Below are positions 9,653 through 17,506 of a stretch of 46,186 nucleotides of DNA, piece by piece (position 1 is the first letter of the stretch; each line of letters begins with the position of its first letter). The DNA comes from Planctomycetia bacterium. GTDB taxonomy: Bacteria; Planctomycetota; Phycisphaerae; FEN-1346. The notes beneath the pieces are model-generated. The model saw only the letters and a list, made by a program, of their open reading frames with translations. It was not told the DNA's origin and made no database searches. The translations under genes were made by a program, and so were the position numbers. The stretch spans positions 1-46,186 of the forward strand of contig PMZT01000036.1 in the NCBI GenBank assembly GCA_003170085.1, in the 5' to 3' direction.

Positions 9653-10960
9653 ATGACACGACTTACCCGTCGCACGTTCCTGAAGGCCGCGGCCTTTGGC
9701 GCCGCAGCGCCTTACATCGTTTCCGGCACCGTCCTCGGAGCCGGCGAGCGCCCGGCCCCGTCGAACCGCATTACCATCGGCAACATCGGCGTCGGCGGCC
9801 GGGGCAACAGCCACATCGGCAGCCTGCTGGAAGAGAAGGACGCCCAGATTCTGGCGGTGTGCGACGTCGAGAAGTCGCATCGCGAGGGCACCAAGGGCCG
9901 CGTCGAGCAGCGCTACGGCCGCGACCAGCCCGGCGGCTACGCCGGGTGCGCATCGTTCAACGATTTCCGCGAGGTCCTGGCGCGGCCCGACATCGACGGC
10001 GTCGTCATCGGCGCCCCGGACCACTGGCACGCCCTGATGTCGGTCATGGCCGCCGAGGCCGGCAAGGACATCTATTGCGAAAAGCCGATGTGTGCCGTGA
10101 TCGGCGACGGCCGCGCGGCCGCCAATGCCGTCAAGCGCTACGGCCGCGTCTTCCAGACGGGCAGCCAGGAACGCTCGGGCGGGGGGCGGTTCGCCTGCGA
10201 ACTCGTGCGCAACGGCTACCTCGGCAAGATTCACACGATCCGGACGTTCCTGCCGATGGAGCCGCACTGCCTGGCGCCGCAGGGCGACGCCTCGCCGCAG
10301 CCGGTGCCCGAGGGCTTCGACTACGACCTCTGGCTGGGGCCGACGCCGTACGAGCCGTACACGGCCAAGCGCTGCCACTTCAACTTCCGCTGGATCACCG
10401 ACTATTCCGACGGCGAACTCACCGACCGCGGGGCGCACGTGAACGACATCGCCCTGTGGGGCGCGGGGCCGCTCCTGGTGGGGCCGGTGGACATCGAGGC
10501 CACGAACGGCAAGTTCCGCCAAGACACGCTGTGGGACGTCCCGATCCAGTTCCACCTTGAGTACACGTATGCCAATGGCATGAAGATCATCTGCGAATCC
10601 GACGGCCAGCGCGGCATCAAGTTCGAGGGCGACAAGGGCTGGGTCTTCGTCGCCATTCACGGCGGCATGCTCACGGCCGAGCCGGCGTCGCTCCTCAAGA
10701 CGGTCCTCGCGCCCGGCGACATCACGCTGCCGCGCACCCGCGGCCACATGCGCAACTGGCTCGACTGCATCAAGACGCGCGAGCTTTGCGTGGCCCCGGC
10801 CGAGGACGGGCACCGCACGGCGTCGTTCTGCCACCTGGGCCTGATGGCGCTCTGGGCCGGACGCAAGCTCAAGTGGGACCTCGAGAAAGAACAGTTCATC
10901 GGCGACCGCGACGCCAACGCGTACGTCACGCGGCCGATGCGGGCGCCGTGGCACCTGTAA
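9653..10960 (+). CDS. Gfo/Idh/MocA family oxidoreductase with Tat signal (paralog 1)
   Basis: Tat motif TRRTFLK; Rossmann GNIGVGGRGN; YCEKPM motif. Confidence 0.92.
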   Translation: MTRLTRRTFLKAAAFGAAAPYIVSGTVLGAGERPAPSNRITIGNIGVGGRGNSHIGSLLEEKDAQILAVCDVEKSHREGTKGRVEQRYGRDQPGGYAGCASFNDFREVLARPDIDGVVIGAPDHWHALMSVMAAEAGKDIYCEKPMCAVIGDGRAAANAVKRYGRVFQTGSQERSGGGRFACELVRNGYLGKIHTIRTFLPMEPHCLAPQGDASPQPVPEGFDYDLWLGPTPYEPYTAKRCHFNFRWITDYSDGELTDRGAHVNDIALWGAGPLLVGPVDIEATNGKFRQDTLWDVPIQFHLEYTYANGMKIICESDGQRGIKFEGDKGWVFVAIHGGMLTAEPASLLKTVLAPGDITLPRTRGHMRNWLDCIKTRELCVAPAEDGHRTASFCHLGLMALWAGRKLKWDLEKEQFIGDRDANAYVTRPMRAPWHL

Positions 10961-10979
10961 GCTCTGTTGGAGGTGAAGC

Positions 10980-12320
10980 ATGGTCAAGCCGCTTAGCATC
11001 ACCCGTCGAGACCTGCTGAGGGGCGCTATTGCCGCCGCCGCGGCGCCTTACGTCGTCTCGGCCACCGTCCTGGGCGCCGGCGACCGCCCTGCCCCGTCGA
11101 ACCGGATCTGCGTGGGCAACATCGGCGTCGGCGGCCGGGGCAACAGTCACATCGGCAGCCTGCTGGAAGAGAAGGACGCCCAGATCCTGTCGGTGTGCGA
11201 CGTCGACAAGACGCATCGCGACAAGACCACGGACCGCGTCGAGCAGCGCTACGGCCGCGACCGGGCCGGCGGCTACGCCGGCTGTAAGTCTTACGCCGAT
11301 TTCCGCGAGGTCCTCGCGCGGCCCGACATCGACGCCATCGTCATCGGCACGCCCGACCACTGGCACGCCCTCATCTCGGTCATGGCAGCCAAGGCCGGCA
11401 AGGACATCTATTGCGAGAAGCCGATGAACGCGGTGATCGCCGACGGCCGCGCTGCCGCCGATGCCGTCAAGCGCTACGGCCGCGTGTTTCAGACGGGCAG
11501 CCAGGAACGCTCGGGCGGCGCGCGGTTCGCCTGCGAACTGGTGCGCAACGGCTACCTCGGCAAGATTCACACCATCCGCACGTTCCTGCCCACCGGCGAC
11601 AAGCACTCCGGCGCCACCGGGCCGATGCCCGTGCCCGAAGGGTTCGACTACGACACGTGGCTGGGCCCGGCCCCGTGGGAGCCGTATCACCCGGCCCGCT
11701 GCCACGGCAACTTCCGGTGGGTCATGGATTACTCCGACGGCGAGCTGACGGACCGCGGGGCGCACGTGAACGACATCGCCCTGTGGGGCGCCGGGCCGCT
11801 CCTGGTGGGTCCGGTCGAGATCGAGGGCCGCGGCACGTTCATCCGCGACCCGCTCTGGAACGTTCCGTACGCGTATCACATTGAGTTCACGTATGCCAAT
11901 GGACTTAAGTTCATCGTCGATAGCAGCGATGCGCCCGGCGGAGTCATCTGTAGCATTACCGGGGCACACCGCGGCATTCTGTTTGAGGGGACCGAGGGGA
12001 AGGTCTTCGTGGCCATCCACGGCGCGGCGCTCGCGGCCGACCCGCCGTCGCTCCTCCGCACGGTCCTGGCGCCCGGCGACATCACCTTGCCGCGCACCCG
12101 CGGGCACATGCGCAACTGGCTCGACTGCATCAAGACGCGCGAGGCCCCCGTGGCCCCGGCCGAGGACGGGCACCGCACGGCGTCGTTCTGCCACCTCACC
12201 CTGATCGCGTGCCTGCTCGGCCGCAAGTTGCGGTGGGACCTCGAAAAGGAGCAGTTCATCGGCGACCGCGACGCCAACGCGTTCGTCACGCGGCCGATGC
12301 GGCCACCGTGGCACTTGTAA
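10980..12320 (+). CDS. Gfo/Idh/MocA family oxidoreductase with Tat-like signal (paralog 2)
   Basis: TRRDLLR; GNIGVGGRGN; YCEKPM; very similar to the preceding CDS. Confidence 0.92.
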   Translation: MVKPLSITRRDLLRGAIAAAAAPYVVSATVLGAGDRPAPSNRICVGNIGVGGRGNSHIGSLLEEKDAQILSVCDVDKTHRDKTTDRVEQRYGRDRAGGYAGCKSYADFREVLARPDIDAIVIGTPDHWHALISVMAAKAGKDIYCEKPMNAVIADGRAAADAVKRYGRVFQTGSQERSGGARFACELVRNGYLGKIHTIRTFLPTGDKHSGATGPMPVPEGFDYDTWLGPAPWEPYHPARCHGNFRWVMDYSDGELTDRGAHVNDIALWGAGPLLVGPVEIEGRGTFIRDPLWNVPYAYHIEFTYANGLKFIVDSSDAPGGVICSITGAHRGILFEGTEGKVFVAIHGAALAADPPSLLRTVLAPGDITLPRTRGHMRNWLDCIKTREAPVAPAEDGHRTASFCHLTLIACLLGRKLRWDLEKEQFIGDRDANAFVTRPMRPPWHL

Positions 12321-12322
12321 AG

Positions 12323-12426
12323 AAGGTGCTTGCAGGGTGGCATGCCCAGGCCGTCTGTTGCCTGGGCATGTGGGCGCAACGCCCGTTCGCATGCCCACGC
12401 GAACAGCGGCGTGGGCATGCCACCCG
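12323..12426. repeat. Family C intergenic inverted repeat (GGGTGGCATGCCC ... GTGGGCATGCCACCC)
   Basis: aaggtgcttgcagggtggcatgcccaggcc matches 7869-7898; fragment at 43687. Confidence 0.7.
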
Positions 12427-12595
12427 GCGCCCCTAGTTCAGAGGTTATGCTACGCGGCGCGTTTTCGTTGCTATGCAAGGGTTACGTTGACTAGAATAGG
12501 CACCGCTCGGCGCTGCCGTTGAGGCCGCCGGGCCGGATCGCTTGATAAGACGGGCCCCCGGGGGTCCGTGGCACCTGCAACAGAAGGAGTACATC

Positions 12596-15589
12596 ATGCG
12601 TTGCTGGACAAAACTGCTCATGGGATTGACGGTAGTGGGCCTGTGCCTGGCGCTGGCGGCCCCCACGGGCCTCGCCGCCGCCAAGGCCAAGAAGGATGCC
12701 TCGCCGGCCGCAACGATCCCCGAGGGCCCCAAGCCCGCCAGCCTCGACGAGGCCTTCACGATCCTCGCCAAGTATGAGTTCGGCCAGAGCCGCGAGGCGC
12801 TCACGATGATCTCCGACGCCCTGCGCGATACGATCAAGGACCCGGCGGCCCGTAAGAAGCTCGTTGACCGCCTGACGGTCCTCCTGCCGTCCGGCGCCAC
12901 GCTCGATGCCAAGCGGTTCGTTTGCCGCCAGCTCAGCATCGTGGGCATGGCCGAGTCGGTGCCGCCGCTGGCGGCGCTGCTGCTCGACAAGGACCTCTCC
13001 GACTATGCCCGGTACGCGGTTGAGCGCATCCCGGTGCCCGAGGCCGAGAAGGCGCTGCTCGACGCGCTGCCCAAGGCCCAGGGCAAGGTGAAGATCGGCA
13101 TCGTCAACTCGCTGGGCGAGCGGCGCGACGCCTCGGCCCTGGCCGCCGTAACCGCCTGCCTGGGCGACGCCGATGCGCAGATCGCCTCCTCGGCGGCGAG
13201 CGCGCTCGGAAAGATCGACGGCTCCGACGCCGCCAAGGCCCTCATGGCCGCCCGCGCCACCGCCAAGCCCGAGGTGCGGCCGGTCATCAACGACGCCCTG
13301 CTCATGGTCGCCGATAAACTCCGCACCGAGAAGAAGGGCGACGAGGCCCTCGCGATTTACCAGGAGATGTACAAGCCCGCCGAGGCCAAGCACGTCCGCA
13401 TCGCGGCCCTGCGCGGCCTGATCGCGTCGGGCGGCGACAAGGCCCTCCAGCTCGTGACCGAAATTCTCGCCGGCGGCGATGCCGACATGCAGGCCGCCGC
13501 CCTGCGGTTCCTCCGCGAGACGTCCGGCCCGGATTCGGCCAAGACCGTCGCGGCCCTGTTGCCCAAGTCGCCGGTCTCGGCCCAGCCGCTGCTGCTGGAC
13601 GACCTGGCGGCGCGCGGCGATGCGACCACACTGCCGGCCGTCATGGCGATGATCAAGTCCGGCGATGCCGCTGTCCGCCTCTCGGCCATCAAGGCCGCCG
13701 GCAAGCTCGGCGATGCCTCGACGCTGACCGTCCTGGTGGAGTACGCCACGGGCGCCGCCGGCCCCGATCAGGACGCCGGCCGTGCGGCCCTCGATCGCCT
13801 GCCCGGCGCCGACGTGAACCCGGCCCTGCTGGGTCTGGCCGAGAAGGGCGATGCCAAGGTTCGCGCCGAGGTCCTCCGCACGCTGGGCGCCCGCCGCGTG
13901 GCAACGGCCGTGCCCGTCGTACTGAAGGCCGCCCAGGATGCCGACGCCGGCGTCCGAGCCGCGGCCCTGTTGTCGCTCGACACGCTGGCCGATGAGAAGT
14001 CGGCCCCGGCCATCGTGCAGATCATCGTGAAGGCAAAGGATCCGAAGGACATCGCGGCGGCCGAGAAGGCCCTCGCGTCGCTGTGCAGCCGCGCTACGAA
14101 CAAGGACGCCTGCGTCGACCCGATTCTGGCGGCGCTGGCGGGTGCCGAGAAGGACGCCAAGGCCGCGCTCATCCGCGCCCTCGGCCGTGCCGGCGGCGCC
14201 AAGGCGCTGGCGGCCGTCAAGGGCCTTGCGAAGGATGCCGTTCCGGAGATTCAGGAAGCCGCGATCCGTTCTCTGACCGACTGGCCGGACGTCAGCGCCG
14301 CCCCCGAGCTCCTGGCGATTGCCAAGGGCGAGGGCAAGACGGCTATCCTGGCGATGCGCGGCTACGTCCGCCTGGCGGCCGGCACCGACGTTGCCGCCGG
14401 CGACAAGATGAAGATGTATAAGGAAGCATGGGACACCGCGAAGCGGCCCGACGAGAAGCGGCTGGTCCTGGGCGGCCTGGGCGACCTGAAGTCAACGGCG
14501 GCCCTCGAAATGCTCACGACGTGCCTCGATGACCCGGCCCTGGGCGCCGAGGCCTGCGCCGCAACCGTGAAGGTGGCCAAGGCCCTCAACAACGGCCCGA
14601 AGCCGCAGATTCAGGCCGCCATGACCAAGGTCCTTGCCCTGACGAAAGACAACAACCTCAAGAAGGAGGCCGATGACATGCTGAAGGCAGCCGGCGGCGC
14701 TCCGGCGCCCAAGTCGAAGGTGAACAAGGCCCCGCGCATCGCGGTGTACAAGGCCCCGGCGGACGCCCCGAAGGTCGATCTTTCACCCGCCGACGCGATC
14801 GGCTGGCACCTGGCGGCGCAGGCGTACACGTTCCGCGCGGTGAGCTTCTCCGAGACGATCGACATCCTCAAGAAGATCGGCATGAAGTATGTCGAAATCT
14901 ATGGTGGCCAGAAGTTGACGCCCACCTCGGACGTCAAGGTCGGCGTGGGCATGACCGACGAGCAGATCGCCGAGATGAAGAAGATCGCGGCCGACGGCGG
15001 CGTCCGGATCGTCAACTTCGGCGTGACCGGAATCGGCGGCGATGAGGCGAGCGCCCGCAAGACCTTCGAGTTCGGCAAGAAAGTGGGCCTCGAGGTGATC
15101 GTTACGGAAGAGCACGAGGACCGGTTCCCGATGCTCGCCAAGCTGGCCGACGAGTACAAGATCAACCTCTCGCTGCACAATCACCCGAAGCCGTCGTACT
15201 ACTGGGACGTCGATCACGTGCTGAAGGCCTCCGAGGGCCAGACCCGCATCGGTTCGTGCGCCGATACCGGCCACTGGATGCGTTCGGGCTTCGTGCCGCT
15301 CGATTGCCTGAAGAAGCTCAAGGGCCACATCATCAGCCTGCACTTCAAGGACCTCGACAAGATGGGGCCGGTCGAGAAGGGCCAGCCCGGCCCGAAAGAC
15401 GTGCCGTGGGGCACCGGCGCGGGCAACGCCAAGGGCATGCTGACCGAACTGTACGCGCAGGGCTTCAAGGGCGTGTTCTCGATCGAGTACGAGACTGGCG
15501 GCGGCCAGGAGTTGATCGACAACGTGACGAAGTGCGCCGAGTTCTTCGCGGCCACCGCAGCCGAGCTTGGCAAGGGCGGCAAGAAGTAA
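12596..15589 (+). CDS. Secreted HEAT-repeat / sugar phosphate isomerase-epimerase (AP_endonuc_2 TIM barrel) fusion
   Basis: Signal peptide; ~650 aa of alpha-helical HEAT-like repeats; C-terminal WHLAAQAYTF..LSLHNHP..CADTGHW..ISLHFKD..SIEYE. Confidence 0.88.
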   Translation: MRCWTKLLMGLTVVGLCLALAAPTGLAAAKAKKDASPAATIPEGPKPASLDEAFTILAKYEFGQSREALTMISDALRDTIKDPAARKKLVDRLTVLLPSGATLDAKRFVCRQLSIVGMAESVPPLAALLLDKDLSDYARYAVERIPVPEAEKALLDALPKAQGKVKIGIVNSLGERRDASALAAVTACLGDADAQIASSAASALGKIDGSDAAKALMAARATAKPEVRPVINDALLMVADKLRTEKKGDEALAIYQEMYKPAEAKHVRIAALRGLIASGGDKALQLVTEILAGGDADMQAAALRFLRETSGPDSAKTVAALLPKSPVSAQPLLLDDLAARGDATTLPAVMAMIKSGDAAVRLSAIKAAGKLGDASTLTVLVEYATGAAGPDQDAGRAALDRLPGADVNPALLGLAEKGDAKVRAEVLRTLGARRVATAVPVVLKAAQDADAGVRAAALLSLDTLADEKSAPAIVQIIVKAKDPKDIAAAEKALASLCSRATNKDACVDPILAALAGAEKDAKAALIRALGRAGGAKALAAVKGLAKDAVPEIQEAAIRSLTDWPDVSAAPELLAIAKGEGKTAILAMRGYVRLAAGTDVAAGDKMKMYKEAWDTAKRPDEKRLVLGGLGDLKSTAALEMLTTCLDDPALGAEACAATVKVAKALNNGPKPQIQAAMTKVLALTKDNNLKKEADDMLKAAGGAPAPKSKVNKAPRIAVYKAPADAPKVDLSPADAIGWHLAAQAYTFRAVSFSETIDILKKIGMKYVEIYGGQKLTPTSDVKVGVGMTDEQIAEMKKIAADGGVRIVNFGVTGIGGDEASARKTFEFGKKVGLEVIVTEEHEDRFPMLAKLADEYKINLSLHNHPKPSYYWDVDHVLKASEGQTRIGSCADTGHWMRSGFVPLDCLKKLKGHIISLHFKDLDKMGPVEKGQPGPKDVPWGTGAGNAKGMLTELYAQGFKGVFSIEYETGGGQELIDNVTKCAEFFAATAAELGKGGKK

Positions 15590-15616
15590 CGATGGCGCTG
15601 CGATGTGCGATTTCGG

Positions 15617-15649
15617 CCAGCCCCCTGCCTTCGCGGGGGGCTGGTTTTT
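15617..15649 (+). terminator. Rho-independent terminator
   Basis: CCAGCCCCC-TGCCTTCGC-GGGGGGCTGG-TTTTTA. Confidence 0.85.
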
Positions 15650-15880
15650 AGTACGACAGCGTGACTTGTGACTTTGCGCGGTGGGTCTCCCGACCCACCG
15701 CGCATAAATGCCGCATGCTCGCGAAGCTTAGCGGCAGCCGGCCCGCCACGGCGGGTCTTCGACGCGGCGGATACGGAGACCCGCCGCGCCAACCACGTTC
15801 TCGACCGCGCCAACGCTGCTTCGTTGCGCGGTGGGTCGGGAGACCCACCGCGCAAAGGCTTAAGTAGCGCTGTAGTATTA
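15650..15880. repeat. Composite of two family A elements in inverted orientation (REPIN/BIME-like)
   Basis: Left gtacgacagcg..tttgcgcggtgggtctcccgacccaccgcgc; right gcgcggtgggtcgggagacccaccgcgcaaaggcttaagtagcgctgtagtatta. Confidence 0.8.
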
Positions 15881-16077
15881 GAAAGTCGGCGGGTTTTCGC
15901 CTCGCCGTGCGAGATACCTGTGGGGTCCAGAAGGTCAACCGGCCGGTGGCCTCCCGAAGCAACTCGCCTCTGGCAATTGCAAAAAAGGTGTGTACAATCA
16001 CGGGACTTTCACGTATAAAAAGTGCCCCCGCGCGGCGGGGCCACGGAACCCTGGACGAAGAGGAGGTTGTACCTAAC

Positions 16078-17490
16078 ATGGCTCACACGGAAACCAATAG
16101 TGGCGGTCTCAGCAGGCGGGACTTCTTGAAGGTAACGGGCGCCGTCGGAGCGGGGATGGTCCTGGCCCCCGTTATCCTCGGCGAAGAGGCCAAGAACGCC
16201 TCGAAGACCGTTAACGTCGGCTTCATCGGCGTCGGCACGCAAGGCCGCGTGCTCCTGACGAACGCCCTGAAGATCCCGAACCTTCGCTTCGTCGGCGTCG
16301 CCGACATCTGGCCCTACAACCAGGGCTACGCCGTCCGCACCCTCAAGAAGTACAACCACCCGGCGAACGGCTACATCGAGTACGCCGAGATGCTCGACAA
16401 GGAAAAGGACATCGACGCGGTCATCGTGGCCACGCCCGACTGGAAGCACGCCGAGTGCACCGTCGCCGCCCTCAAGGCCGGCAAGCACGTTTACTGCGAG
16501 AAGGAGATGTCGAACGACATCGCCCTCGCCAAGGAAATGGTCGTCACGTCGCAGCAGACGAAGAAGCTGCTGCAGATCGGCCACCAGCGCCGCTCGAACC
16601 CGCGCTACCAGTTGGCCATCGACTACATGCAGAAGAAGAACTGCTGCGGCATGTTGACGTTCCTGTCGGCCGGCTGGAGCCGCTCGAAGCGTCTGGACGT
16701 GGGTTGGCCGAAGGGTCAGGAGCTCGACGAGGCCGCGCTCAAGAAGTACGGCTACGACACGATGGCCCGCTTCCGCAACTGGCGCTGGTACAAGAAGTTC
16801 TCGGGCGGCCCGATCGCCGACCTGGGCTCGCACCAGATCGACATCTTCAACTGGGCGCTCAAGGCATCGCCCGCGGCCGTCATGGCGGCCGGCGGCTGCG
16901 ATTTCTACGAGGGCATCGAGTGGTACGACAACATCTCGGCCCTGTATGAGTGGGATAACGTGGATCAGGGCGGTAAGAAGCACACGGTGCGCGGCTACTA
17001 CCAGCTCCTGAGCACGTCGAGCCACGGCGGCTACTCCGAGACATTCATCGGCACCGACGGCTCGCTCATCATTTCCGAGAACGCCGGAACGGGCGGCATG
17101 CGCCGCGAGCAGGAGGCCGCCGAGGCCGACTGGGAAAAGGAACTGCCGAAGCCGAGCGGTCCGAACGCCGCCCCTGCCGCCGCCCCCAAGGTCGAAGAGA
17201 AGAAGGCGGAGACGAAGGACGGGGCGAAGAAGGACGCCGACGACGACATCAAGGTCGGCCACTCGGTTCCGGCCCCCGGCCGCTACTTCGGGCCGATCAC
17301 GGTCGCCGGCTTCAACAAGTCGGAGCACCTGCCGCACATCGAGAACTTCATCGCCGCGATTCGCGAAGGCGCCGCGCTCACCTGCCCGGGCGAGGTCGGC
17401 TACGATACGGCCGTCACCGTGCTCAAGGTGAACGATGCCATCGTGGCCGCCAAGCGCCTGGAGTTCAAGCCCGAAGAGTTCAAGGCGTAA
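16078..17490 (+). CDS. Gfo/Idh/MocA family oxidoreductase with Tat signal (paralog 3)
   Basis: SRRDFLKVTGA; VGFIGVGTQGR; YCEKEM; low-complexity insertion. Confidence 0.9.
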   Translation: MAHTETNSGGLSRRDFLKVTGAVGAGMVLAPVILGEEAKNASKTVNVGFIGVGTQGRVLLTNALKIPNLRFVGVADIWPYNQGYAVRTLKKYNHPANGYIEYAEMLDKEKDIDAVIVATPDWKHAECTVAALKAGKHVYCEKEMSNDIALAKEMVVTSQQTKKLLQIGHQRRSNPRYQLAIDYMQKKNCCGMLTFLSAGWSRSKRLDVGWPKGQELDEAALKKYGYDTMARFRNWRWYKKFSGGPIADLGSHQIDIFNWALKASPAAVMAAGGCDFYEGIEWYDNISALYEWDNVDQGGKKHTVRGYYQLLSTSSHGGYSETFIGTDGSLIISENAGTGGMRREQEAAEADWEKELPKPSGPNAAPAAAPKVEEKKAETKDGAKKDADDDIKVGHSVPAPGRYFGPITVAGFNKSEHLPHIENFIAAIREGAALTCPGEVGYDTAVTVLKVNDAIVAAKRLEFKPEEFKA

Positions 17491-17506
17491 CATCGGGGGT
17501 AACACC

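Noticed and set aside
9272-11002. 576-aa minus-strand ORF
   Set aside because: Antisense of the Gfo/Idh genes; reads as Arg/Val/Ala-rich shadow
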